A stretch of 64,000 nucleotides of DNA from Rhizomys pruinosus (Eukaryota > Chordata > Mammalia > Rodentia > Spalacidae): positions 378,217-442,216 of the forward strand of contig VZQC01004709.1 of assembly GCA_009823505.1 (NCBI GenBank), given 5' to 3'. Numbering within the stretch: the stretch's first letter is position 1; each line of letters begins with the position of its first letter. The position numbers and the translations under genes were made by a program. Positions 19,646-33,300 of the stretch are shown here, in pieces. The notes beneath the pieces were generated by a model that did not search any database, was not told the origin of the DNA, and worked only from the letters and a program-made list of their open reading frames with translations.

Positions 19646-21056
19646 GCATTTCTGATCCACCTTAAAGCTGTGCTTCAAAAAACAGAGACAGCCTGATTCT
19701 TAGCATTCATTTTAAGTCCAAGAGCAGACCCAAAGTGATGAGTACCTGTTCCTTCAGATGTCACAGAACTGTGCTCCTGAGACAAAAATTTCTTCATTCT
19801 TTTATAGAAACAATATCTCCAACTTGAAATTAGGAAACAGAATTCATGATCCATTCTCATTTTATAAGAGAATCTTCCCCTTTAATTCCTAGCCAAGAAT
19901 GTCACATATACTCAATTTATCTTATTCTTTGCAATGAGAAAAGCTCATGGCTTTCAGTTCTTTGATATCTAAACCATGTATAAATATAGTCATATAATAT
20001 CTTAGGTGAAAGTCAAGGAGAGGACCTGGGAGGTTATGGTCATATGTCCAGGTCACAAGAGGACTGTATGGCTTAGTGAGCTTTATTACATATTAAAAAG
20101 TAATGTTTAGGTTACAAGGTTAGGTAAATGTCTTTATTTTAGATTATGTCTGTATTGAAAAAAAATCATTACTATACCCAGGCCCTGACAACTTTAACTT
20201 GAATACATCCATTATGCTGTTTTATTTTACTTTATTGTATTGAAGTAAATTATGATATATTAATTTTTATGTCTATTTCTCTGAAGCAGAATAAGTTTTC
20301 ATGAAGAAAAGTTTACCGTGGCTATGCTTACATATATAACCAGTACACAGAATCCAATGTGGCCAATAGTATGTGTTCAGGAACCACTATATCAATATAT
20401 GGATTAAGCTTCCTTTTCATCTCTTTGCAGTACTTGCAGGTTCAGTATGGTCAATGATATTTCAATAACTAAACTCATTTCATTTCATATACCATTCCAG
20501 TATTTATTGAGTCATGATGCATGAGAATAAAATGATGGAAAAAATACATCTATTGTGATTCTGGAGTTTTATCCTTTTCCTAATTTCTCCTTCACTGTTT
20601 GCCAGCCATGTCATCACTCCCCTTAGTATGTGGTTCTTTTGTTATACAGACCTTAATGATATATGATTATTCATTCTCAAGTCAGGCAAAGTTTGAAGAA
20701 TAATTCTGAATACTCTTCCTTATACCCCCCCAATCCAATAACTTAGTATGTACAGCCAGTTGTATGTAGTGGTAGCTTTATGATTTATCTATTGCATCCT
20801 ACTCCTACTGATGAATAAATTCCACTTTTTCCAGTCTCATCTCCACTACATTCTTAGAATCTGATCATCTTTCATTTAAAAATTAATTCAGTGGATTGCT
20901 GTGTTATCTTTCCTTTTCTCTTCTACTCACTTATCTACTCTGCAGTTAGAATCATTTTTTCTCAACTGTAAATATCACATATCTCCTCTCCTCAGAAGTC
21001 TTTGATAGCTCTCCATTGCTAAATGAATAAAATTTTTATATCTTAATGTAGTATTT
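19646..21056. other. Unique DNA, nothing recognised
   Basis: No gene or clear repeat seen. Confidence 0.5.
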
Positions 21057-21071
21057 AAGACTATAAGTAAG

Positions 21072-21324
21072 GGCTGGAGAGATGGCCTAGCGGTTAAGAG
21101 AGCCGACCGCTCTTACAGAGGACCCAGGTTCAATCCCCAGCACCCACATGGCGGCCGAGAACCGTCTGAAACTCCAATTCCAGGAGAACTCCAGTTCCAG
21201 GGGAATCCCACACCCTCTTCTGACCTCTGCAGCATTGCACGACATGGGTGCACAAACTTGCATGCAGACAGTACATTCATACACATACAGAAATAAATAA
21301 AATTAATAATAAAAAAATTAAAAA
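21072..21324 (+). mobile_element. Young B2 SINE
   Basis: Full B2 with the internal duplicated CTCCA..TTCCAGG block and an A/T-rich tail. Flanked by the 15-bp duplication AAGACTATAAGTAAG (21057-21071 and 21325-21339). Confidence 0.95.
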
Positions 21325-21339
21325 AAGACTATAAGTAAG

Positions 21340-22140
21340 CAGTTCCCTACTTGCCTTCTTAGCTATTATTGTTTAAGCTTAGTTCTCACATATGTCTCTT
21401 CATCAGCCTCATTGGATTCATTATGCTCTAGCAAATATTTCATTTATTCTGCTAGGATAAAATGTCCATACTTTATCACAGTGACTAATGCCTTCAGGTG
21501 AGTAGCTCTCTTTTCCAGTGGACTTATATCTCTACAAACTCAGTGTGATTTCAAATATCTCTTTTGATGGAGTTATTCTCTTCTTTCACCAAACTTGCAC
21601 TATGTTGGTTCTTTCTGTCTCTTTTACTCAACTTCATGAGTCTTGCAATATAGACACCATGATATACTGGCAGCTCCTAATGGGCAGGATTGTGTGCCTC
21701 TTGCTGTAGATGACTCTCTACCTTATGCAACATTGACTATGTTTGTTTTTTCAGAGTAGACAATCAATATTATTTACTGAGTGAATGACACTTATTGACA
21801 TTTGTACTTATATTACATTTTTATTCTTTTCAATGATATAGTCTAGCCAGTTATAATATACAGTTATAGTATGTAAATATATTCATTTTTATGTTAAAGA
21901 ATTGTTTGCCATATGTCAATTTTCTAACCAACAAAGCCATTAGAAATCCCTTATTAAATTTCTCAATTAAATTTAAGCTTTTTTATTTTGTGGTGGTTTA
22001 ATTTATTGTGTTTAGAACAAGTCAATCCTAAATTTATCACTTTATCTCTTTTGCTTTACTGAAACTTTCATAAGTTTTATTTTTAAGTTTTAATATGTAA
22101 TGAAATATTTTATGTGTTTCATACATAATTTTTCAATCAG
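21340..22140. other. Unique DNA, nothing recognised
   Basis: No gene or repeat recognised. Confidence 0.5.
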
Positions 22141-23530
22141 TCTTAATCGCCATTATACCCACTTGTCTCTTGGCAACCTCCCTTCCTCCCCACCCCTGGA
22201 GTTCACATTTTTCTGTCATTTGTACTAGAATCCATTGCGGCAAATTTCCTCCTAGCTCAATTCTCAGTCCAAGCTCCTCCCATGAGCTTTAGTTTAGACT
22301 ATCTGGAGTCTCCTTTCTAAACAATGCCAGGTCTTCCTCACCTGACCACTGCCTGCCAATATTTCTTCATCCAAGGTTTTGCTCTGCCAGTCATTTCTGC
22401 ATTTCCATGTTGGACTTTTGTGCAGCTGAGCTTACATGGGTCTTGTGCTTGCTGATACCAATGATGTAAGTTAATATGAACTGGGCTCCAGGAGCTTGTA
22501 GGATTCATTTTCATTTGTTGCATCATCTTCATGGCTCTTACAATAATTCTCCTCCCTCTTCCACAATGTTCGCTGAGCCCTGGGTGGATGAAGCTGAATA
22601 TAGGCGCCTGTCCACAGAACCACACTCTGTAGAATCCTAATATTCACAGTTTGGCCATTCAGACCCTATTGGGTTCCTGGTATCCTGTTGCATGGAAGAG
22701 CTTCTTTAACAGGAGATAAGAGGCAGTTAATGCCTTCTTGGCTCATTGTTCTATGATGCTTGGGTCTTGTGTGTAGAAGTTGGATAGTATATGTGTTGCC
22801 TATGCATGAGCCATTCACTGATCATGTCTGGGTGTACCCAGTTGTGGGAATCTGTACTATTCTCATCTGGAACAAAAGAAGCTTCTTTTCTGAGTGGTGT
22901 CAGGGATATTTGTCTGTAAATATAATGATGCTTCTTTTGTAGTTAGTAAAGTGTTACCTTAGCCTAGGAATATGTCTGCCTTGTGGAATTCTCTAAAATC
23001 TATGACCTCTCCAGATGTGTGCATCTGGCTCTGTTAACAATACCACACATGAGCTTCCTCCCATTGAGTGGGATTTAGGTCCAATTGATTAGTCAATGAT
23101 TTCCCCCAAGATAGAAGGGCCACTATTGTACCTATGTCATATGCTGTGTTCATCATTGACATGGATATTTGGTCTTGAGGCTGATGTTGGAACATTTATT
23201 GATGTTATCACTTAGTGGCTTGCATAGTACTCTCCACAGCTATGAAAGCTAGCTTTCAGTGGTGGTGGCTTCCAGGTCAGATCTAGCTCAGTTGCTCAAG
23301 ATGCAGTCTCTGAAGTATGTCCTGTGTTCACCAATAGGGTCTTACCTTCAGGTTCTGGAAGGCAATCAAGGGCTGTGGCAATAGCCTGTGTAATTTTCAA
23401 AGTCTCTTGGACTACCCTTGCCAATGACTCAAAGGATGGTTTCTCCTGTCTGGTACTGTTTTGTGATATGCAGCCTTCGTCTTTGCAGGTGGACTCATTT
23501 AGAGGTATTGTGTGAGGAACTTGTCAAAAG
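22141..23530 (-). repeat. Possible ancient L1 3' region
   Basis: Segments such as 'cccacttgtctcttggcaacctccc' (shown in part) and 'ctcttacaataattctcct' recall the reverse of old rodent L1 (Lx-type) 3' regions. A related stretch lies at about 48440-48640. No open frame. The assignment is tentative. Confidence 0.35.
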
Positions 23531-23554
23531 ATTGTTACATAAAGTGATTTTCCT

Positions 23555-24880
23555 AGTTTTTTTTTTTTTTTTTTTTTTTTTTTAGCGTAGCAAGACATTG
23601 TTTATCTTTCCTCTGACTGTTTAACTGTCTAGTCTTCTCTCCATGTCATCTTCATGCTTTCTCCATTTAAAGTATCCCCATTTCTCCCTTGATACTGCCA
23701 GGCTCCTATGGCCCCACTTCTCTTGGGCTCCTTTCCTCCCTTTATCCTCCCTTTTCTTTCAATAACCATTCCACTCCCCTTCCATTTAGATATGATGATT
23801 TTATCCATCCCTCTAATTTATCATCTGTCACTGACTAGTCTTCTATCTCAGGCTTCCTCTTTGACTTTACCTTCTTGGTTCCTTTCCATTTAACTGGTTC
23901 CTGGAGTTACATCAGGGTATGTACTTACATATAAGGATTGCTAGGATCCACAAATGAGGGACAAAAAGCATCGTTTGCTTTTCTGAGTGTGTTACTCCAG
24001 TTAGCAAAACAGTTCTTACTTCCATCCATTTACTTGCAAATTTCATGATGTCATCATTCTTACTGTTGCATAGAACTCCTTTGTGTAAATGTACATTGTC
24101 ATTATCCTCTCAACTGTTGAGGGACACTTAGGTTGTTTCCAGCTCTTCAATACTGTGAAAAGAGCAGCAGTATACATGAATATGCATGCATTCTATGTTA
24201 TAGGACGAATTCTTTGGGTATACATCCAGGAGTGGTATAACTGGGTCAAATGGTAAATTCATTTTTAGTCTTTTAAAACTTCTCCACACTGTTTTCCATA
24301 GGGGTTGCATGAGCTTGCAATTCCACCAGCAGTAAGTGTTCCCTTTTCCCCACTACCTCTCTAGTATTTGGTTTCATTTGTTTTCTTGATCATAGCCAGT
24401 CTTACTGGGGTAAGATGAAATTTTAAAGTGGTTTGAATTTTCATTTCCTTAATTACTAATGATGTTCAACACTTTTAAGGTGTTTCTGAGCCATCTTTAC
24501 TTCTTAAGAAGTATCTGTTCAGATCTTTATCCCGTCTTTTAATTGGATCATTTTTTTTCTTGATCCATTGTTTTTTGAGTAATTTATTTACTCTGGATGT
24601 TAAACCCCTGTCAGATGTGTCATGGGTGAATATTTTCTTCCACTCTGTGAGTTTTTATTTCACTTATTTGATAATTTCATTTGCTGTACGGAAGCTTTTG
24701 AATTTAATGAGGCCCCATTCATTGATTGTTGACCTTATTTCCTGTGCAACTAGTGTATGTATGATTCAGAAACTCTCTTCCTACACCTATAACTTGTAGG
24801 TTACTGCCAATGTTTTCTTCTAATATTTTCAGAGTTCCAAGTTTCACATTGAGGTAATTGATCCATTTAGAGGTGACTTT
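23555..24880 (-). mobile_element. 5'-truncated old L1
   Basis: A 27-base T run at 23557-23583 marks the tail. It is followed by an Lx-like 3' UTR ('ccatttctcccttgatactg') and ORF2 C-terminal sequence (24128-24310 minus translates to a recognisable LPFDPVIPLLDVYPKNSSY block) up to about 24880. Many stops and shifts. Confidence 0.8.
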
Positions 24881-24894
24881 TTAAGTTTTAATTT

Positions 24895-25112
24895 AAAAAT
24901 TTTTTATTATAATTTTATTTTATTTGTTCAACTATTTTGCCTACATGTATCTGTCTGCAATGAATGTGGAGGCCAGAAGGCAATGAATCCTCTGGGGCTG
25001 GAGTTACAGAAAGTTTTTAACCAACATATGGGTACTGGGTACTGAATTCAGGCTCTCTGTAAGAACAGCCAGTTCTTACAGTGTTAAACAGTGAGCCATA
25101 TCTCAAACCCCC
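24895..25112 (-). repeat. Old B2/B3 SINE
   Basis: Reverse B2/B3 layout: A/T tail complement, 'gtggaggccagaaggc', 'ggagttacagaaag', 'ggtactgaattcagg', and a degenerate head near 'gtgagccatatctcaaa'. Confidence 0.65.
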
Positions 25113-25769
25113 ATTCTTAATTCTTAATATATATTAATCAAGAAAAACTTGACTTTAGTAATGATAAAGGGTATTTCATCTCTTCCGTGAAGTATGTCAT
25201 GTATGTACTCTTAATAACTATTTTGAAATATAATTATGATTTTTTTTGTTGGGAATACAGCACTATTTCTAAATATTTTTAAATATTTTAAAATATTCTT
25301 AGTTTTGTTTTACTTTCTGAGATTTCCATGCATGGGTAGAATGCATTTTGTTCATAATGACCACTCCTTCTTCCCTCTCGGGCCCCTGCCAGTTCAGCAC
25401 CCTGACATATCTCAAATTCATGTCCTATTTTTTATTATATATAAACAATATATGAGTATATGTATTTATATATGCACATATACTAATACATAAACATTTA
25501 AAACCTAGCAATTTTAACATTGCCCCTATTTCCATTGCTATATTGTTATCAATATAACATAGGTAAATGATTATGAGTGTTCATCCTTTGTCAACAGTAG
25601 TCTATTGCTTGTAGCTCTCCAGCTAGGGTTTAAGGGCTTTTAAGTCCTTCCCCAATCCATGCTGAAATACTGACTGTTGTAACGTTGTGCAGGCTCATTT
25701 GATGAAAAGTGGTACTTATGCGAATCAATAAAACCCAGAAATACAAATCAATCATTTCCAGGCCTGTGT
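25113..25769. other. Mostly unique DNA
   Basis: No gene seen. 25330-25410 might be a short L1 3' UTR scrap, but I cannot support it. Confidence 0.4.
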
Positions 25770-25990
25770 CTCAATTTGCTTTTTGAGACAGAATTTTCCC
25801 CTCTCCTTGAGCTTGCCACATAGACTAGTCCCAGGGATATACCCATGTCTACTTCTCAAGATATGGTATTATACGGATGGACCATCAACTCAACTTTTTT
25901 ACCATGGGTACTAGGAATTCAACCCAAGTCCTCATGCTTGAATGGCAACCACTTTACCAACTGCACTCTCTCCCCAGATCACCAAAACCC
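25770..25990 (-). repeat. B4-like SINE, old
   Basis: Begins with a B1-like 'ttttgagacagaattttcc' and ends with 'tgggtactaggaattcaacc', 'aagtcctcatgcttgaatgg' and 'actgcactctctccccag', the reverse B4 order. Confidence 0.65.
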
Positions 25991-26074
25991 TTCATTGATA
26001 GCTGAAATTCTACCCTATATCTGGTCCAACAGTTGACCTAAAATAATTATTATGTTCTTGGTCTTTTTCTTAAC

Positions 26075-26515
26075 TCGAATATTTTTATTGGTGTTTTGTG
26101 TGTTTCATATATCATTTATCAGTCCAGTTTAGACACATTCCCTTTTCCATGCCCCCACTCCACCCCAGTTCATGCATTCTGCCATACATGTCTTGCAACT
26201 TTTTTTCAGTCTTTTTAACGTTTTTCTCTGCAGAGGTTTAATGTTTGGGCAGAGGTTACCTGCTTCAGTCAGTTCTTTGATCCAGTCTTTTTGTCACTGT
26301 TGTTCCCTCCCATTTGAATTACTCCAAAATATGCATATATATGTCACATATAAGCCAAAATTATGACCTTTGAAAATAAACTGCATGTTAATTCCAAAAT
26401 ATGTTTAGGAGTTCGCATTTTCCCTTTAATTTTATATTATTCTAATATACGAATACATACCCTCCATACATATACCATAATTAAAAAGTCTGAAAATAAG
26501 TGGTCAGTTAAAATA
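26075..26515 (-). mobile_element. L1 3' UTR fragment
   Basis: Matches the reverse L1 terminus: 'ttattggtgttttgtgtgtt', a C-rich block, 'tcatgcattctgccataca', then 'ttttatattattctaatata' and 'aaaataagtggtcagtt'. The same order occurs at 59795-60060. No ORF2 remains. Confidence 0.75.
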
Positions 26516-26806
26516 ATCATAAGAGAACATTTAAATTAAATGAATCAAAGCAAAAGTAAATAAGTTGATGCCTTGAATTTGTACTGAGAAAGTTGAGGAT
26601 TTTTTTTTGGGGGGGGGCTTGGTTTTCTACGGAATTATTATTACCACTACAAAAATATTTGTAGATACGTGTGGAAATAGCAGGGAAACAAATCCACTTG
26701 CTTCTGATTGTGTTCCCAGGTACATGATGTCTATTGGTTCTAAAGATTCTTTCAACAGCTCTTATAAACAAGGTATGATTCCGTTTTGCTAATTCTATTT
26801 GGCTCG

Positions 26807-26952
26807 TTTTTTTTTTCCAAAATGAATTTTTCTTTTATTGTAATTTGTAATATTAAACAAACAATTGAATACAAAAATACACACTGGGTATTCGAGTCTA
26901 CTGGCAGTGCTTTTAAGTTTGTGGGTTTGTTTGTTTATTGTTTGTCTTTTTT
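26807..26952 (-). pseudogene. Short retrocopy of an unknown RNA 3' end
   Basis: A T run (26807-26816), then about 135 bp, flanked by TTGGCTCG at 26799-26806 and 26953-26960. In minus-strand sense it has AATAAA (complement at 26834-26839) 17 bases before the A tail, as expected for a processed mRNA end. Parent gene not identified, and it is too short to show coding sequence. The right duplication was used again by the neighbouring B2. Confidence 0.5.
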
Positions 26953-26965
26953 TTGGCTCGTTTTT

Positions 26966-27206
26966 TTTTTTTAATTTTATTTATTTCTGTATGTGTATGA
27001 ATGTACTGTCTGCATGCAAGTTTGTGCACCCATGTCGTGCAGTGCTGCGGAGGTCAGAAGAGGGTGTTGGATGCCCCTGGAACTGGAGTTCTCCTGGAAT
27101 TGGAGTTTCAGATGGTTCTAGGCCGCCATGTGGGTGCTGGGGATTGAACCCGGGTCCTCTGTAAGAGCGGTCGGCGCTCTTAACCACTAGGCCATCTCTC
27201 CAGCCC
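26966..27206 (-). mobile_element. Young B2 SINE
   Basis: Reverse B2, full length, with the internal duplicated block. Flanked by TTGGCTCG plus T run (26953-26965) and TTGGCTCGGTTTTT (27207-27220). Confidence 0.93.
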
Positions 27207-27220
27207 TTGGCTCGGTTTTT

Positions 27221-27846
27221 AACTAAATATGGGCACCTAATTTTGTGTTCAAGTTGAAAGTATCCAATACTGCATAGAATCTGATGAACATAACCCTCAT
27301 ATCTGTGGGCTCCAAATTCAAAACTGATTGAGTCTTATGCTTTAGTGAAATGAAACATATATCTACTGCTAAGCCTAGCTCAGCATGGATGACTTCTTAT
27401 ACACACAATTAATGGGTAAGTAAAAAGGATTTAGTTTCTTTGACACATATTAACTATGTGTTTCTTGGTTATTGGCTCTATGCCTGACGTTTGAACATAG
27501 CCCTCCAATGACTTCAGGCTTCTATGCTATTTTGCTAGACCACTCTCCTTCTTCTAGACATCCATGCCCTCGTGTTTGGTCCCTATTTCATTTCTGTCAA
27601 AGTCTTTGTTCTTCTATCTTAATTTCTTTATTATCTCTATGATTCAAGTCTCTATGATGTAGGTGTAAGAAAATGCCCAGTGGTATTGGTAAAAATATAG
27701 AGAAGATAGAAAGTCTCTCTTGATTCAACAATTTGTTTGAAAAAGCCAGCTTGGCTTTCACTCTGACTGTGAACTTGCCCTGTTATTTAATTTCTTACTT
27801 CTTTATACGGCTTTATAATTCACCTAACTATTTTAAAATCCCAATG
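27221..27846. other. Unique DNA, nothing recognised
   Basis: No gene or repeat recognised. Confidence 0.5.
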
Positions 27847-28045
27847 GGTTGGGTGCTAGAGAGATGGCCCAACAGTTAAGTGCACTGGTTGCTCTTGCAG
27901 AAGACTGGGATTCAATTATCAGCACCCAAATAGTGGCTAACAACTCTTTTCTGATCTGCGCATTGCAAAACACAGGTGCACTTACATATATGTAGGCAAT
28001 GCACTCATACACACAAAATAAAAATAACAAAACTTTTTTAATCAT
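27847..28045 (+). repeat. Old B2/B3 SINE
   Basis: 'gtgctagagagatggccc' head, 'gctcttgcagaagactggg', 'tatcagcacccaaatagtgg' and a C/A-rich end before 'aaaataaaaataac'. More diverged than the young B2s and lacks their internal duplication. Confidence 0.75.
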
Positions 28046-29039
28046 CTCAGTCGTTTGGCCTGGACAACATAGATTTCTCACATGTGTTTTATTTCAATAT
28101 ACATGGGTAGAGAGTATACATAGTCCAAATCATTTGGGTCTGAGACAGTCCATGCTCTAAACATGTATCCCAAGATTACTCTGGCAATTAATATCTAGAT
28201 TGTAAAAGTTAAAGAAAGAGTCATTGGTGCAGCAAAGCAGAATTATAAAATGTATTACTTCCCATTGTCTAGAAAACAGCTGACATATTTTCATGAACTT
28301 CAGTGGGCAGTCTAGGAAACATAGCCTATCTGATCAGAGAGAAAATAAAAGGAATTTAGCCAGCACATAATATTGCTTCTGCTGCATATTGCCATTATGT
28401 CATTTGCACTTACTAAGAATTTTAAGTGGTACACGACAAAAATTAACATTACATTTTTATAGATAAAGGAACAGGATCTAAGATATAAAGTGTACTTAGC
28501 CTTAAGCCAGACTTGCCAAGAGCTGCTACATGGCAGGATCTACAGCCAGGCTCAGAATTTCCGCTCTTGTACTCAAACTCCTTCTCTTCTACAATATGAT
28601 TGTTAGGTTCCCTTAAAGTATAATTCCTGCCTATCAGGAAAAATCACCAAAAATGAAATATGGGGATTATTTACATTAGAAACTTTTAAAGGAGTCATTA
28701 AAATGGAGATTCTCTCGTCTCACAGTATTAAGTGAAATAGCCTAGACTGGCAATAAAATGTATAGTGTGAAAACATTATGCCTTAGGGATTTATTGGATT
28801 TTCATCCATTTGCTTGAAAAACGAAAGAAAATTATCAGTACTTATAGAAAACAATAGTTCTTGACTAATTTGTAATCTAGTTTCTTCTGGAAGGCCTCTA
28901 AATCTGGTATTGATGATAAATGCATTTATTTTTTAAAGACATGGATTTTTTTCTAGAAATAGACAAGCTGGTATAGGGGAGGACAAAGGTTTACCCCAAA
29001 TTATCACTCAGTGGAGAGGTGCGTTAATAAAACTATCTC
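28046..29039. other. Unique DNA, nothing recognised
   Basis: No gene or repeat recognised. Confidence 0.5.
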
Positions 29040-29228
29040 AAACCAGGTGTGTTGATGCATGCCTGTAATCCCAGAAATTAGGAGGCAGAGGCACCTGAAT
29101 ATTTCTGGTATTGAAACCAGCCTGGTTCTGATAATCAGTTTCAGGCAAGCTGAGGCTATAGGGAGATGGTCTCTGAAAATCCAATACTATATGAATCAAA
29201 CAAACAACAAATAAACAAACAAAAAAAG
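29040..29228 (+). repeat. B1 SINE, diverged
   Basis: 'accaggtgtgttgatgcatg', 'cctgtaatcccagaaatta', 'ggaggcagaggca', 'gaaaccagcctggttctg', then a CAAA-rich tail. Its reverse complement gives a spurious 75-residue frame. Confidence 0.75.
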
Positions 29229-30187
29229 TATCTCTACTGGCAAAATGACTAGAGACTTGAAGCAAATATTTGGGTGATTCAAGTTAAAGAAAATGTTCCT
29301 TTCTCATGAATTAGAGCATTATGAGAAATTCTAAGATAATGTTTTCTGATACTTTAAAAAACAAATAATGCTCCATCCATCATCCTATTCGTCAAATTTT
29401 AGTGCAGATTTAATTGCATATGTGGCATACTGTATTGCCTATGATATCAAAAGTATAAATATTTTATAATTAAGCAAAAGATATAATGATCATTCATTCT
29501 GTTGAATAATTTGTATGTTTGTGTCCACCACACTCAATGTGAAAATGCTGGGATCTACTTAATTGTCCAATATTTCATTTTAAATTTAAAATAATCCATA
29601 ACATTTTACTTTTATGTACAAGTCTCTAATAATTTGAATAATTCTTGTTAAGGAACCTAAAAGCCAAATAAAATATTAGAATATCAAAATGTTTGCTCTC
29701 CCCCCTTAAAGAGAGTTTTCGAACATTAATTGTTTTATTTCAAATTTAGCTTAAAATATCCTCCAATAACTATGATTTAATGTGAATTATTTATAGTATC
29801 CAGAAGAACCACACAGAAAGAAATGCTGAAACATGGTATTTATTTCTTATGTTAGAAGCAGTCATTTCCAAGGTTTCTTGAGTGGGCCTATTTTCTATCT
29901 TGGTAAAATTATGACTACATTGGGGGACAGGATTACCCATTTTTAATGCCTTTTAGAGGAGATGAATGAGAGGACATCCTGATGTGCAGAGAACTAAGGG
30001 TAGCCAGAATTTACTTTAGTAATCAAGTTAAAACCCCCAATATTTTTCTGAGTTGAGTTTGCGTGTTATAAATGAGGCTATGGTGTTTCCATTTGTACTC
30101 TAGTTGGCTTAGTGTGGGATGGATAGTCATCATTATTTCAGAGCCATATTTTCATGGTGGCCGGATAGTACATGCCACTCTACAGTT
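29229..30187. other. Unique DNA, nothing recognised
   Basis: No gene or clear repeat recognised. 30188-30234 is an old L1 terminus into which the next element inserted. Confidence 0.5.
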
Positions 30188-30394
30188 TTTTAAAATAATG
30201 TTATTGAGTTTTGTGCATTTACTACAATATTTCTATTTTTAATTTTTATTTGTTTATTTTTCTAATGGATTCTACAATATAAGAGCACAGTTGTTTTCAG
30301 ATCACATTAACATTGCTCAGTTCACCATACAATTAGGTAATTAGTGCTAGCATCCATAGATGAGGGATATCACTCATCGTTTGTTTTTCTGGGA

Positions 30395-33300
30395 CTATGT
30401 TACTTCACTCAGCATGATATCTTCTAGCTCCATCCATTTACCTGTAAAGTTCATGGTGTCATCTTTCTTTACCACTGCATAGAATGCCATTGTATAGATG
30501 TACCACATTTTCTCTATCCACTCATCACTTGAGGGGCACTTGGATTGGTTCCATCTCTTTGCTATTGTGAAGAGAGCTTCAATAAACATAGATGTTAATG
30601 TATCTCTGCGGTAAGATGAGTCTTGTGGGTACACACTCAGGAGTGGTATGAGTGGGTCAGGAGGCAAGTTCATTCTGAGTCTTCCAAGGGTTCTTCACAC
30701 TACTTTCCATAGTGGCTGTATGAGTTTACATTCCCAGGAGCAGTGGATGAGTGTTCCCCTTTCCCCACAACCTCTCCAGCACTTGGTATCCTTTGTTTTT
30801 CTTGATCCTAGTCAGTCTTATTGTAGTGAGATGATATCTGAAAATGGTTTTAATTATCATATCCTTAATAGTTCGCGATGTTGAACACTTTTTAAGATGT
30901 TTCTCAGTAGTCTCTAATTCCTCACTTGTAAAGTCTCTGTTCAGCTCTTTGCTCCATCTTTTGAGTGGGTCATTTGTTTTCTTTCTTCTTTGTTTTTTGA
31001 GTAGTTTATATATTCTGGAAATCAATGCTTTGTCAGATGTATCTGCAGTGAAGGTTTCCTCCCACTTTGTTGGTTTTCTCTTTACTTCCTTGATTGTTTC
31101 TTTTGATGTACAGAAGCTTTTGAGTTCAATTAGGTCCCATTTGTCAATTGTTGACCTTAATTCTTGTGTAACTGCTGTCTGCTTTAGGAAGTCTTTCCCT
31201 ACACCTATGTCTTTTAGTCTGCTGCCAAACTTTTTCTTCTATCGCCTTCAGAGATTGGTGTTTCACATTGAGGTCTTTGTTCCGTCTGGAGTTGACTTTT
31301 GTACAGGGTGAGAGGTAGGGGTTTAATTTCATTCTTCTACAAGTGGTGATCCAGTTTTGCCAACACCACTTGCTAAAGATGCTGTCTTTCCTCCATTGTG
31401 TCTTCTTAGCCCCCTTGTCAAATATGAGGTGGCTGAAATAATATGTGCTCAAGTTTGGATCCTCAGTTTTGTTCCATTGGTTAACAGGTCTGTTTTTGTG
31501 TCAGAACCAAGCTGTTTTTATGACTATAGTCCTGTAGTATAGTTTGAAGTCTGGTATAGAGATCTCCACTGTATTGCTCTTTTCAATCAGGATTGCCTTG
31601 TCTATTTGGGATCTGTTTTTTCTTTTTTTTCCAAATGAAATTAAGGACTTTTTTCCCAAGCCTGTGAAGAAACTCTTGGGAATTTTAATTGGGATTGCAT
31701 TAAATCTGTACAAGAGTTTGAGTAAAATGGACATTTTTACTATATTAATTTTCACAACATGTGAGCATAGGAGGTTTTTCCATCTTCTGATATCTTCTTC
31801 AATTTCCTTCTTCAAGCGTTTAAAATTTTATTTGTAGAGATCTTTGGTGTCTTTTGTTAGGTTTGTTCCTAGGTATTTTATTGTTTTTGAGGCTATTGTG
31901 AGTGGGAAGTTCTCCCAGTATTCCTTCTTCAGTTGCTTGATGTTGGTGTAAAGAAAGGCTACTGATTTTTCTAGGCTAATTTTGTATCCTGCCAATTTAC
32001 TGAAAGTCTTAATCATTTCTAGGAGTTTTCTGGTGTTTTTAGCATCCCTTAGGTAAACAATCATATAATCAGCAAAAAGGGATACCTTGACTTCCTCTTT
32101 TCCAATTAGTATTCCTTTAGTTTACTTTTCTTGCCTTATTGCCCTAGTAAGTGTTTCAAGCACGATACTGAAGAGGGGTGGTGACAGGGGGCAGCCTTGC
32201 CTAGTTCCTACCTTTAAAGGGAATGCTTTTGTCATTTCCCCATTTAGGATGATATTGGCTGTGGTTTTCCTGTATATGGCTTTGACTATATTGAGGAATG
32301 ATCCCTCCAATCCAATGCCCTCTAGGATTTTAAGCATGAAGGGATGCTGGATTTTGTCAAAGGCTTTTTCCACGTGAATTGAGATGATCATGATCGTGTG
32401 TATTAGTCACTTTTCTGTTGCTGTGATAAAACACCATGACCAAGGAAATTATAAAAGGAAAAGTTTATTTGAGCTTACGATTGACAGTTCCAGGGAATTA
32501 GAGTCCATCGTGGTGGGAGGCATGGTGGCTGGAGCTGGAGCAGCATGCCGAGGGTCACATCTCGCAATGAGCACAGGAAGGAGAGAGAGAGAAACTGGAG
32601 ACCACGAGGCTTGTTAAACTCACTAAGCCTGCCCCCAATAATGTACTTACTCTTGCATGGCCACACCTTCTAAGACCTCCAAAAACAGTGCCACCAACTG
32701 GAGACAAATGTCTGAATACTTACAGCCTATGGGAGACACTCATTCAAACCACCACATTCCACTCCCTGGCCCCTGTAGGCTCCTGACCATATAAAATGCA
32801 AAATGCATTTAGTCCAACCTTAAAAGTCCCCATAGTTTTTACCAGTTTCAATGCCATTCAAAAGTCCACAGTCCAAAGTCTCTTCTGAGACTCAGGCCAA
32901 TCTCCTAAACTGTAAGCTCCTGTAAAATGAAAAGACAAATTACATACTCCCAATGTACAGTGGAAATGAATACACATTTCCATTCCAAAAGGGAGGAATA
33001 GAGGCATAGTGAGGAAATACTGGACCAAAACAAGACTGAAAACTAGCAGGGTAAATGCCAAGTCCAGTAGCTCCACATGTGACTTCTGGGACTTGACTTC
33101 CAAAGGGCTTAGATGGCTCAGCTCTTCCAGCTTTGCTTGCAACATTGTGTGTTTTTTGTATCTCAGTCCACTTATATGTTTGATGATATTTATTGATTTT
33201 CGTATTTTGAACCACCCTTGCATCTCTGGTATGAATCCAAATTGGTCATGATGGATGATCTACTTGATGTGGGTCTGTATGTTGTTTGCAAGTATTTTGT

